Positions 38,077 through 51,286 of a stretch of 64,000 nt of DNA are shown piece after piece. The stretch lies in NCBI GenBank assembly GCA_022577435.1, contig JAKOON010000147.1, positions 1 to 64,000 on the forward strand, written 5' to 3'. The translations under genes were made by a program, and so were the position numbers. Source of the stretch: Embiotoca jacksoni. Its lineage: Eukaryota; Chordata; Actinopteri; Embiotocidae. Position 1 is the stretch's first letter. Every line of letters begins with the position of its first letter. The notes beneath the pieces were generated by a model, which saw only the letters and a program-made list of their open reading frames with translations, was not told the DNA's origin and did not search any database.

Positions 38077-40876
38077 GTTTACAAACAAGTTTCATACTCA
38101 GAACTTTGGCAAATGGGATACACTACATGGGCAAAGTGGTTTCAAGTCACTTTGTGATGACAATTTCACAGGAAACACAATGTTTCAAAAACAGCCTTAT
38201 CTCAGCGAGAGAAGCTCAAAAACAGCATAAAACTCCTTTACAGTGCCAAGGCTTAAACTAAGTGTTTCCGAACAAATTTCTTCATCACTACTATGGCAAA
38301 TGGGATAAACAACATGGTCAAAGTGGTTTCAAGTCACTTTGTGTGGACAATTTCACAGGAAACACAATGTTTCAAAAACAGCCTTATCTCAGCGAGAGAA
38401 GCTCAAAAACAGCATAAAACTCCTTTACGGCTTAAACTAAGTGTTTACGAACAAATTTCTTCATCAGCAAATGGGATACACTACATGGCCAATGTGGCTT
38501 CACTTTGTGTCTGCAATTACACAGAAAACAGCATTTCAAGACTCACTTTCTCATCCTAATGTAAAACTGCATCACAGCGCCACGGCTTAAACTAAGTGTT
38601 TACAAACAAGTTTCATACTCAGAACTTTGGCAAATGGGATACACTACATGGGCAAAGTGGTTTCAAGTCACTTTGTGATGACAATTTCACAGGAAACACA
38701 ATGTTTCAAAAACAGCCTTATCTCAGCGAGAGAAGCTCAAAAACAGCATAAAATTCCTTTACGGCTTAAACTAAGTGTTTACGAACAAATTTCTTCATCA
38801 CTACTATGGCAAATGGGATAAACAACATGGAGAAAGTGGTTTCAAGTCACTTTGTGTGGACAATTTCACAGGAAACACAATGTTTCAAAAACAGCCTTAT
38901 CTCAGCGAGAGAAGCTCAAAAACAGCATAAAACTCCTTTACGGCTTAAACTAAGTGTTTACGAACAAATTTCTTCATCACTACTATGGCAAATGGGATAA
39001 ACAACATGGTCAAAGTGGTTTCAAGTCACTTTGTGTGGACAATTTCACAGGAAACACAATGTTTCAAAAACAGCCTTATCTCAGCGAGAGAAGCTCAAAA
39101 ACAGCATAAAACTCCTTTACGGCTTAAACTAAGTGTTTACGAACAAATTTCTTCATCACTACTATGGCAAATGGGATAAACAACATGGACAAAGTGGTTT
39201 CAAGTCACTTTGTGTGGACAATTTCACAGGAAACACAATGTTTCAAAAACAGCCTTATCTCAGCGAGAGAAGCTCAAAAACAGCAGAAAACTCCTTTACA
39301 GTGCCAAGGCTTAAACTAAGTGTTTACGAACAAATTTCTTCATCAGCAAATGGTATACACTGCATGGCCAATGTGGCTTCACTTTGTGTCTGCAATTACA
39401 CAGAAAACAGCATTTCAAGACTCACTTTCTCATCCTAATGTAAAACTGCATCACAGCGCCACGGCTTAAACTAAGTGTTTACAAACAAGTTTCATACTCA
39501 GAACTTTGGCAAATGGGATACACTACATGGGCAAAGTGGTTTCAAGTCACTTTGTGTGGACAATTTCACAGGAAACACAATGTTTCAAAAACAGCCTTAT
39601 CTCAGCGAGAGAAGCTCAAAAACAGCATAAAACTCCTTTACGGCTTAAACTAAGTGTTTACGAACAAATTTCTTCATCACTACTATGGCAAATGGGATAA
39701 ACAACATGGACAAAGTGGTTTCAAGTCACTTTGTGTGGACAATTTCACAGGAAACACAATGTTTCAAAAACAGCCTTATCTCAGCGAGAGAAGCTCAAAA
39801 ACAGCATAAAACTCCTTTACGGCTTAAACTAAGTGTTTACGAACAAATTTCTTCATCACTACTATGGCAAATGGGATAAACAACATGGACAAAGTGGTTT
39901 CAAGTCACTTTGTGTGGACAATTTCACAGGAAACACAATGTTTCAAAAACAGCCTTATCTCAGCGAGAGAAGCTCAAAAACAGCATAAAACTGCTTTACA
40001 GTGCCACGGCTTAAACTAAGTGTTTACGAACAAATTTCTTCATCAGCAAATGGGATACACTACATGGCCAATGTGGCTTCACTTTGTGTCTGCAATTACA
40101 CAGAAAACAGCATTTCAAGACTCACTTTCTCATCCTAATGTAAAACTGCATCACAGCGCCACGGCTTAAACTAAGTGTTTACAAACAAGTTTCATACTCA
40201 GAACTTTGGCAAATGGGATACACTACATGGGCAAAGTGGTTTCAAGTCACTTTGTGATGACAATTTCACAGGAAACACAATGTTTCAAAAACAGCCTTAT
40301 CTCAGCGAGAGAAGCTCAAAAACAGCATAAAACTCCTTTACAGTGCCAAGGCTTAAACTAAGTGTTTACGAACAAATTTCTTCATCACTACTATGGCAAA
40401 TGGGATAAACAACATGGTCAAAGTGGTTTCAAGTCACTTTGTGTGGACAATTTCACAGGAAACACAATGTTTCAAAAACAGCCTTATCTCAGCGAGAGAA
40501 GCTCAAAAACAGCATAAAACTCCTTTACGGCTTAAACTAAGTGTTTACGAACAAATTTCTTCATCAGCAAATGGGATACACTACATGGCCAATGTGGCTT
40601 CACTTTGTGTCTGCAATTACACAGAAAACAGCATTTCAAGACTCACTTTCTCATCCTAATGTAAAACTGCATCACAGCGCCACGGCTTAAACTAAGTGTT
40701 TACAAACAAGTTTCATACTCAGAACTTTGGCAAATGGGATACACTACATGGGCAAAGTGGTTTCAAGTCACTTTGTGATGACAATTTCACAGGAAACGCA
40801 ATGTTTCAAAAACAGCCTTATCTCAGCGAGAGAAGCTCAAAAACAGCATAAAATTCCTTTACGGCTTAAACTAAGT

Positions 40877-43800
40877 GTTTAGGAACAAATTTCTTCATCA
40901 CTACTATGGCAAATGGGATAAACAACATGGACAAAGTGGTTTCAAGTCACTTTGTGTGGACAATTTCAAAGGAAACACAATGTTTCAAAAACAGCCTTAT
41001 CTCAGCGAGAGAAGCTCAAAAACAGCATAAAACTGCTTTACAGTGCCACGGCTAAAACTAAGTGTTTACGAACAAATTTCTTCATCAGCAAATGGGATAC
41101 ACTACATGGCCAATGTGGCTTCACTTTGTGTCTGCAATTACACAGAAAACAGCATTTCAAGACTCACTTTCTCATCCTAATGTAAAACTGCATCACAGCG
41201 CCACGGCTTAAACTAAGTGTTTACAAACAAGTTTCATACTGAGAACTTTGGCAAATGGGATACACTACATGGACAAAGTGGTTTCAAGTCACTTTGTGTG
41301 GACAATTTCACAGGAAACACAATGTTTCAAAAACAGCCTTATCTCAGTGAGAGAAGCTCAAAAACAGCATAAAACTGCTTTACAGTGCCAAGGCTTAAAC
41401 TAAGTGTTTACGAACAAATTTCTTTATCACTACTATGGCAAATGGGATAAACAACATGGACAAAGTGGTTTCAAGTCACTTTGTGTGGACAATTTCACAG
41501 GAAACACAATGTTTCAAAAACAGCCTTATCTCAGCGAGAGAAGCTCAAAAACAGCATAAAACTCCTTTACGGCTTAAACTAAGTGTTTACGAACAAATTT
41601 CTTCATCACTACTATGGCAAATGGGATAAACAACATGGACAAAGTGGTTTCAAGTCACTTTGTGTGGACAATTTCACAGGAAACACAATGTTTCAAAAAC
41701 AGCCTTATCTCAGCGAGAGAAGCTCAAAAACAGCATAAAACTGCATTACAGTGCCAAGGCTTAAACAAAGTGTTTACGAACAAGTTTCATACTCAGAACT
41801 TTGGCAAATGGGATACACTACATGGACAAAGTGGTTTCAAGTCACTTTGTGTGGACAATTTCACAGGAAACACAATGTTTCAAAAACAGCCTTATCTCAG
41901 CGAGAGAAGCTCAAAAACAGCAGAAAACTGCTTTACAGTGCCACGGCTTAAACTAAGTGTTTACGAACAAATTTCTTCATCAGTAAATGGGATACACTAA
42001 ATGGCCAATGTGGCTTCACTTTGTGTCTGCAATTACACAGAAAACAGCATTTCAAGACTCACTTTCTCATCCTAATGTAAAACTGCATCACAGCGCCACG
42101 GCTTAAACTAAGTGTTTACAAACAAGTTTCATACTCAGAACTTTGGCAAATGGGATACACTACATGGGCAAAGTGGTTTCAAGTCACTTTGTGATGACAA
42201 TTTCACAGGAAACACAATGTTTCAAAAACAGCCTTATCTCAGCGAGAGAAGCTCAAAAACAGCATAAAACTCCTTTACAGTGCCAAGGCTTAAACTAAGT
42301 GTTTCCGAACAAATTTCTTCATCACTACTATGGCAAATGGGATAAACAACATGGTCAAAGTGGTTTCAAGTCACTTTGTGTGGACAATTTCACAGGAAAC
42401 ACAATGTTTCAAAAACAGCCTTATCTCAGCGAGAGAAGCTCAAAAACAGCATAAAACTCCTTTACGGCTTAAACTAAGTGTTTACGAACAAATTTCTTCA
42501 TCAGCAAATGGGATACACTACATGGCCAATGTGGCTTCACTTTGTGTCTGCAATTACACAGAAAACAGCATTTCAAGACTCACTTTCTCATCCTAATGTA
42601 AAACTGCATCACAGCGCCACGGCTTAAACTAAGTGTTTACAAACAAGTTTCATACTCAGAACTTTGGCAAATGGGATACACTACATGGGCAAAGTGGTTT
42701 CAAGTCACTTTGTGATGACAATTTCACAGGAAACACAATGTTTCAAAAACAGCCTTATCTCAGCGAGAGAAGCTCAAAAACAGCATAAAATTCCTTTACG
42801 GCTTAAACTAAGTGTTTACGAACAAATTTCTTCATCACTACTATGGCAAATGGGATAAACAACATGGAGAAAGTGGTTTCAAGTCACTTTGTGTAGACAA
42901 TTTCACAGGAAACACAATGTTTCAAAAACAGCCTTATCTCAGCGAGAGAAGCTCAAAAACAGCATAAAACTCCTTTACGGCTTAAACTAAGTGTTTACGA
43001 ACAAATTTCTTCATCACTACTATGGCAAATGGGATAAACAACATGGTCAAAGTGGTTTCAAGTCACTTTGTGTGGACAATTTCACAGGAAACACAATGTT
43101 TCAAAAACAGCCTTATCTCAGCGAGAGAAGCTCAAAAACAGCATAAAACTCCTTTACGGCTTAAACTAAGTGTTTACGAACAAATTTCTTCATCACTACT
43201 ATGGCAAATGGGATAAACAACATGGACAAAGTGGTTTCAAGTCACTTTGTGTGGACAATTTCACAGGAAACACAATGTTTCAAAAACAGCCTTATCTCAG
43301 CGAGAGAAGCTCAAAAACAGCAGAAAACTCCTTTACAGTGCCAAGGCTTAAACTAAGTGTTTACGAACAAATTTCTTCATCAGCAAATGGTATACACTGC
43401 ATGGCCAATGTGGCTTCACTTTGTGTCTGCAATTACACAGAAAACAGCATTTCAAGACTCACTTTCTCATCCTAATGTAAAACTGCATCACAGCGCCACG
43501 GCTTAAACTAAGTGTTTACAAACAAGTTTCATACTCAGAACTTTGGCAAATGGGATACACTACATGGGCAAAGTGGTTTCAAGTCACTTTGTGTGGACAA
43601 TTTCACAGGAAACACAATGTTTCAAAAACAGCCTTATCTCAGCGAGAGAAGCTCAAAAACAGCATAAAACTCCTTTACGGCTTAAACTAAGTGTTTACGA
43701 ACAAATTTCTTCATCACTACTATGGCAAATGGGATAAACAACATGGACAAAGTGGTTTCAAGTCACTTTGTGTGGACAATTTCACAGGAAACACAATGTT

Positions 43801-44914
43801 TCAAAAACAGCCTTATCTCAGCGAGAGAAGCTCAAAAACAGCATAAAACTCCTTTACGGCTTAAACTAAGTGTTTACGAACAAATTTCTTCATCACTACT
43901 ATGGCAAATGGGATAAACAACATGGACAAAGTGGTTTCAAGTCACTTTGTGTGGACAATTTCACAGGAAACACAATGTTTCAAAAACAGCCTTATCTCAG
44001 CGAGAGAAGCTCAAAAACAGCATAAAACTGCTTTACAGTGCCACGGCTTAAACTAAGTGTTTTACGAACAAATTTCTTCATCAGCAAATGGGATACACTA
44101 CATGGCCAATGTGGCTTCACTTTGTGTCTGCAATTACACAGAAAACAGCATTTCAAGACTCACTTTCTCATCCTAATGTAAAACTGCATCACAGCGCCAC
44201 GGCTTAAACTAAGTGTTTACAAACAAGTTTCATACTCAGAACTTTGGCAAATGGGATACACTACATGGGCAAAGTGGTTTCAAGTCACTTTGTGATGACA
44301 ATTTCACAGGAAACACAATGTTTCAAAAACAGCCTTATCTCAGCGAGAGAAGCTCAAAAACAGCATAAAACTCCTTTACAGTGCCAAGGCTTAAACTAAG
44401 TGTTTACGAACAAATTTCTTCATCACTACTATGGCAAATGGGATAAACAACATGGTCAAAGTGGTTTCAAGTCACTTTGTGTGGACAATTTCACAGGAAA
44501 CACAATGTTTCAAAAACAGCCTTATCTCAGCGAGAGAAGCTCAAAAACAGCATAAAACTCCTTTACGGCTTAAACTAAGTGTTTACGAACAAATTTCTTC
44601 ATCAGCAAATGGGATACACTACATGGCCAATGTGGCTTCACTTTGTGTCTGCAATTACACAGAAAACAGCATTTCAAGACTCACTTTCTCATCCTAATGT
44701 AAAACTGCATCACAGCGCCACGGCTTAAACTAAGTGTTTACAAACAAGTTTCATACTCAGAACTTTGGCAAATGGGATACACTACATGGGCAAAGTGGTT
44801 TCAAGTCACTTTGTGATGACAATTTCACAGGAAACACAATGTTTCAAAAACAGCCTTATCTCAGCGAGAGAAGCTCAAAAACAGCATAAAATTCCTTTAC
44901 GGCTTAAACTAAGT
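40877..44914 (+). repeat. 4037-bp 23-mer HOR, copy 2
   Basis: Same order as copy 1, shifted by 4037, then 4038 after one extra T in GTGTTTTACG near 44061. Differences from copy 1: the first monomer is an N/B* hybrid (GTTTAGGAAC start), the monomer after the Cg at 42664 has GTGTAGAC as well as ATGGAGAAAG, and the last Cg lacks the GCAATG and TTAGG variants. Confidence 0.9.
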
Positions 44915-46338
44915 GTTTACGAACAAATTTCTTCATCACTACTATGGCAAATGGGATAAACAACATGGACAAAGTGGTTTCAAGTCACTTTGTGTAGACA
45001 ATTTCACAGGAAACACAATGTTTCAAAAACAGCCTTATCTCAGCGAGAGAAGCTCAAAAACAGCATAAAACTCCTTTACGGCTTAAACTAAGTGTTTACG
45101 AACAAATTTCTTCATCACTACTATGGCAAATGGGATAAACAACATGGTCAAAGTGGTTTCAAGTCACTTTGTGTGGACAATTTCACAGGAAACACAATGT
45201 TTCAAAAACAGCCTTATCTCAGCGAGAGAAGCTCAAAAACAGCATAAAACTCCTTTACGGCTTAAACTAAGTGTTTACGAACAAATTTCTTCATCACTAC
45301 TATGGCAAATGGGATAAACAACATGGACAAAGTGGTTTCAAGTCACTTTGTGTGGACAATTTCACAGGAAACACAATGTTTCAAAAACAGCCTTATCTCA
45401 GCGAGAGAAGCTCAAAAACAGCATAAAACTCCTTTACAGTGCCAAGGCTTAAACTAAGTGTTTACGAACAAATTTCTTCATCACTACTATGGCAAATGGG
45501 ATGAACAACATGGACAAAGTGGTTTCAAGTCACTTTATGTGGACAATTTCACAGGAAACACAATGTTTCAAAAACAGCTTTATCTCAGCGAGAGAAGCTC
45601 AAAAACAGCATAAAAATCCTTTACGGCTTAAACTAAGTGTTTACGAACAAATTTCTTCATCACTACTATGGCAAATGGGATAAACAACATGGACAAAGTG
45701 GTTTCAAGTCACTTTGTGTGGACAATTTCACAGGAAACACAATGTTTCAAAAACAGCCTTATCTCATCGAGAGAAGCTCAAAAACAGCAGAAAACTGCTT
45801 TACAGTGCCACGGCTTAAACTAAGTGTTTACGAACAAATTTCTTCATCAGCAAATGGGATACACTACATGGCCAATGTGGCTTCACTTTGTGTCTGCAAT
45901 TACACAGAAAACAGCATTTCAAGACTCACTTTCTCATCCTAATGTAAAACTGCATCACAGCGCCACGGCTTAAACTAAGTGTTTACAAACAAGTTTCATA
46001 CTCAGAACTTTGGCAAATGGGATACACTACATGGGCAAAGTGGTTTCAAGTCACTTTGTGTGGACAATTTCACAGGAAACACAATGTTTCAAAAACAGCC
46101 TTATCTCAGCGAGAGAAGCTCAAAAACAGCATAAAACTCCTTTACGGCTTAAACTAAGTGTTTACGAACAAATTTCTTCATCACTACTATGGCAAATGGG
46201 ATAAACAACATGGACAAAGTGGTTTCAAGTCACTTTGTGTGGACAATTTCACAGGAAACACAATGTTTCAAAAACAGCCTTATCTCAGCGAGAGAAGCTC
46301 AAAAACAGCATAAAACTCCTTTACGGCTTAAACTAAGT
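44915..46338 (+). repeat. R/V/B/M linker block between 4037- and 2295-bp HORs
   Basis: Order R V B M B D C B. It resembles 29108-30500 with R in place of N. The M near 45489 has CAGCTTTATC and AAAAATCC, and the next B has CTCATCGAG, both apparently private or rare. No non-satellite sequence is present. Confidence 0.78.
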
Positions 46339-48633
46339 GTTTACGAACAAATTTCTTCATCACTACTATGGCAAATGGGATAAACAACATGGACAAAGTG
46401 GTTTCAAGTCACTTTGTGTGGACAATTTCAAAGGAAACACAATGTTTCAAAAACAGCCTTATCTCAGCGAGAGAAGCTCAAAAACAGCATAAAACTGCTT
46501 TACAGTGCCACGGCTAAAACTAAGTGTTTACGAACAAATTTCTTCATCAGCAAATGGGATACACTACATGGCCAATGTGGCTTCACTTTGTGTCTGCAAT
46601 TACACAGAAAACAGCATTTCAAGACTCACTTTCTCATCCTAATGTAAAACTGCATCACAGCGCCACGGCTTAAACTAAGTGTTTACAAACAAGTTTCACA
46701 CTGAGAACTTTGGCAAATGGGATACACTACATGGACAAAGTGGTTTCAAGTCACTTTGTGTGGACAATTTCACAGGAAACACAATGTTTCAAAAACAGCC
46801 TTATCTCAGTGAGAGAAGCTCAAAAACAGCATAAAACTGCTTTACAGTGCCAAGGCTTAAACTAAGTGTTTACGAACAAATTTCTTTATCACTACTATGG
46901 CAAATGGGATAAACAACATGGACAAAGTGGTTTCAAGTCACTTTGTGTGGACAATTTCACAGGAAACACAATGTTTCAAAAACAGCCTTATCTCAGCGAG
47001 AGAAGCTCAAAAACAGCATAAAACTCCTTTACGGCTTAAACTAAGTGTTTACGAACAAATTTCTTCATCACTACTATGGCAAATGGGATAAACAACATGG
47101 ACAAAGTGGTTTCAAGTCACTTTGTGTGGACAATTTCACAGGAAACACAATGTTTCAAAAACAGCCTTATCTCAGCGAGAGAAGCTCAAAAACAGCATAA
47201 AACTCCTTTACGGCTTAAACTAAGTGTTTACGAACAAATTTCTTCATCACTACTATGGCAAATGGGATAAACAACATGGTCAAAGTGGTTTCAAGTCACT
47301 TTGTGTGGACAATTTCACAGGAAACACAATGTTTCAAAAACAGCCTTATCTCAGCGAGAGAAGCTCAAAAACAGCATAAAACTCCTTTACGGCTTAAACT
47401 AAGTGTTTACGAACAAATTTCTTCATTACTACTATGGCAAATGGGATAAACAACATGGACAAAGTGGTTTCAAGTCACTTTGTGTGGACAATTTCACAGG
47501 AAACACAATGTTTCAAAAACAGCCTTATCTCAGCGAGAGAAGCTCAAAAACAGCATAAAACTCCTTTACGGCTTAAACTAAGTGTTTACGAACAAATTTC
47601 TTCATCAGCAAATGGGATACACTACATGGCCAATGTGGCTTCACTTTGTGTCTGCAATTACACAGAAAACAGCATTTCAAGACTCACTTTCTCATCCTAA
47701 TGTAAAACTGCATCACAGCGCCACGGCTTAAACTAAGTGTTTACAAACAAGTTTCATACTCAGAACTTTGGCAAATGGTATACACTACATGGGCAAAGTG
47801 GTTTCAAGTCACTTTGTGTGGACAATTTCACAGGAAACACAATGTTTCAAAAACAGCCTTATCTCAGTGAGAGAAGCTCAAAAACAGCATAAAACTCCTT
47901 TACAGTGCCAAGGCTTAAACTAAGTGTTTACGAACAAATTTCTTCATCACTACTATGGCAAATGGGATGAACAACATGGACAAAGTGGTTTCAAGTCACT
48001 TTGTGTGGACAATTTCAAAGGAAACACAATGTTTCAAAAACAGCCTTATCTCAGCGAGAGAAGCTCAAAAACAGCATAAAACTGCTTTACAGTGCCACGG
48101 CTAAAACTAAGTGTTTACGAACAAATTTCTTCATCAGCAAATGGGATACACTACATGGCCAATGTGGCTTCACTTTGTGTCTGCAATTACACAGAAAACA
48201 GCATTTCAAGACTCACTTTCTCATCCTAATGTAAAACTGCATCACAGCGCCACGGCTTAAACTAAGTGTTTACAAACAAGTTTCATACTGAGAACTTTGG
48301 CAAATGGGATACACTACATGGACAAAGTGGTTTCAAGTCACTTTGTGTGGACAATTTCACAGGAAACACAATGTTTCAAAAACAGCCTTATCTCAGTGAG
48401 AGAAGCTCAAAAACAGCATAAAACTGCTTTACAGTGCCAAGGCTTAAACTAAGTGTTTACGAACAAATTTCTTTATCACTACTATGGCAAATGGGATAAA
48501 CAACATGGACAAAGTGGTTTCAAGTCACTTTGTGTGGACAATTTCACAGGAAACACAATGTTTCAAAAACAGCCTTATCTCAGCGAGAGAAGCTCAAAAA
48601 CAGCATAAAACTCCTTTACGGCTTAAACTAAGT
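46339..48633 (+). repeat. 2295-bp 13-mer HOR, copy 1
   Basis: Order B* D C' B B V B D C A* D C' B, lengths summing to 2295. It contains an internal near-repeat: B*-D-C'-B at the start and A*-D-C'-B (708 bp) at the end. The C near 47735 has GGTATACAC and CAGTGAGAG. The B before the D has TTCATTACTAC. Confidence 0.9.
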
Positions 48634-50928
48634 GTTTACGAACAAATTTCTTCATCACTACTATGGCAAATGGGATAAACAACATGGACAAAGTGGTTTC
48701 AAGTCACTTTGTGTGGACAATTTCAAAGGAAACACAATGTTTCAAAAACAGCCTTATCTCAGCGAGAGAAGCTCAAAAACAGCATAAAACTGCTTTACAG
48801 TGCCACGGCTAAAACTAAGTGTTTACGAACAAATTTCTTCATCAGCAAATGGGATACACTACATGGCCAATGTGGCTTCACTTTGTGTCTGCAATTACAC
48901 AGAAAACAGCATTTCAAGACTCACTTTCTCATCCTAATGTAAAACTGCATCACAGCGCCACGGCTTAAACTAAGTGTTTACAAACAAGTTTCACACTGAG
49001 AACTTTGGCAAATGGGATACACTACATGGACAAAGTGGTTTCAAGTCACTTTGTGTGGACAATTTCACAGGAAACACAATGTTTCAAAAACAGCCTTATC
49101 TCAGTGAGAGAAGCTCAAAAACAGCATAAAACTGCTTTACAGTGCCAAGGCTTAAACTAAGTGTTTACGAACAAATTTCTTTATCACTACTATGGCAAAT
49201 GGGATAAACAACATGGACAAAGTGGTTTCAAGTCACTTTGTGTGGACAATTTCACAGGAAACACAATGTTTCAAAAACAGCCTTATCTCAGCGAGAGAAG
49301 CTCAAAAACAGCATAAAACTCCTTTACGGCTTAAACTAAGTGTTTACGAACAAATTTCTTCATCACTACTATGGCAAATGGGATAAACAACATGGACAAA
49401 GTGGTTTCAAGTCACTTTGTGTGGACAATTTCACAGGAAACACAATGTTTCAAAAACAGCCTTATCTCAGCGAGAGAAGCTCAAAAACAGCATAAAACTC
49501 CTTTACGGCTTAAACTAAGTGTTTACGAACAAATTTCTTCATCACTACTATGGCAAATGGGATAAACAACATGGTCAAAGTGGTTTCAAGTCACTTTGTG
49601 TGGACAATTTCACAGGAAACACAATGTTTCAAAAACAGCCTTATCTCAGCGAGAGAAGCTCAAAAACAGCATAAAACTCCTTTACGGCTTAAACTAAGTG
49701 TTTACGAACAAATTTCTTCATTACTACTATGGCAAATGGGATAAACAACATGGACAAAGTGGTTTCAAGTCACTTTGTGTGGACAATTTCACAGGAAACA
49801 CAATGTTTCAAAAACAGCCTTATCTCAGCGAGAGAAGCTCAAAAACAGCATAAAACTCCTTTACGGCTTAAACTAAGTGTTTACGAACAAATTTCTTCAT
49901 CAGCAAATGGGATACACTACATGGCCAATGTGGCTTCACTTTGTGTCTGCAATTACACAGAAAACAGCATTTCAAGACTCACTTTCTCATCCTAATGTAA
50001 AACTGCATCACAGCGCCACGGCTTAAACTAAGTGTTTACAAACAAGTTTCATACTCAGAACTTTGGCAAATGGTATACACTACATGGGCAAAGTGGTTTC
50101 AAGTCACTTTGTGTGGACAATTTCACAGGAAACACAATGTTTCAAAAACAGCCTTATCTCAGTGAGAGAAGCTCAAAAACAGCATAAAACTCCTTTACAG
50201 TGCCAAGGCTTAAACTAAGTGTTTACGAACAAATTTCTTCATCACTACTATGGCAAATGGGATGAACAACATGGACAAAGTGGTTTCAAGTCACTTTGTG
50301 TGGACAATTTCAAAGGAAACACAATGTTTCAAAAACAGCCTTATCTCAGCGAGAGAAGCTCAAAAACAGCATAAAACTGCTTTACAGTGCCACGGCTAAA
50401 ACTAAGTGTTTACGAACAAATTTCTTCATCAGCAAATGGGATACACTACATGGCCAATGTGGCTTCACTTTGTGTCTGCAATTACACAGAAAACAGCATT
50501 TCAAGACTCACTTTCTCATCCTAATGTAAAACTGCATCACAGCGCCACGGCTTAAACTAAGTGTTTACAAACAAGTTTCATACTGAGAACTTTGGCAAAT
50601 GGGATACACTACATGGACAAAGTGGTTTCAAGTCACTTTGTGTGGACAATTTCACAGGAAACACAATGTTTCAAAAACAGCCTTATCTCAGTGAGAGAAG
50701 CTCAAAAACAGCATAAAACTGCTTTACAGTGCCAAGGCTTAAACTAAGTGTTTACGAACAAATTTCTTTATCACTACTATGGCAAATGGGATAAACAACA
50801 TGGACAAAGTGGTTTCAAGTCACTTTGTGTGGACAATTTCACAGGAAACACAATGTTTCAAAAACAGCCTTATCTCAGCGAGAGAAGCTCAAAAACAGCA
50901 TAAAACTCCTTTACGGCTTAAACTAAGT
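48634..50928 (+). repeat. 2295-bp 13-mer HOR, copy 2
   Basis: Repeats copy 1 landmark for landmark at +2295. The first C' has CACACTGAG and the second CATACTGAG, in the same order as in copy 1. A third and partly fourth occurrence lie at 60092-64000. Confidence 0.9.
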
Positions 50929-51286
50929 GTTTACGAACAAATTTCTTCATCACTACTATGGCAAATGGGATAAACAACATGGACAAAGTGGTTTCAAGTC
51001 ACTTTGTGTGGACAATTTCACAGGAAACACAATGTTTCAAAAACAGCCTTATCTCAGCGAGAGAAGCTCAAAAACAGCATAAAACTCCTTTACGGCTTAA
51101 ACTAAGTGTTTACGAACAAATTTCTTCATCACTACTATGGCAAATGGGATAAACAACATGGTCAAAGTGGTTTCAAGTCACTTTGTGTGGACAATTTTAC
51201 AGGAAACACAATGTTTCAAAAACAGCCTTATCTCAGCGAGAGAAGCTCAAAAACAGCATAAAACTCCTTTACGGCTTAAACTAAGT
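50929..51286 (+). repeat. B-V linker before the 1945-bp HOR
   Basis: One B (179 bp) and one V (179 bp). The V has AATTTTACAGG instead of AATTTCACAGG, a variant seen elsewhere only in the B copies near 277 and 4170 that I noticed. Confidence 0.75.

Larger units (their letters stand above)
36840..40876 (+). repeat. 4037-bp 23-mer HOR, copy 1
   Basis: Order B* D C' B B C'' D'' Cg V D Cg B V B D C B B D Cg V D Cg. Many separate landmarks (B*, C'', D'', GTTTCCGAAC, ACACTGCATGGCC in D near 39360) recur exactly 4037 bp downstream. The last Cg has GAAACGCAATG and AAAATTCC, and the next monomer begins GTTTAGGAAC. Confidence 0.9.
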
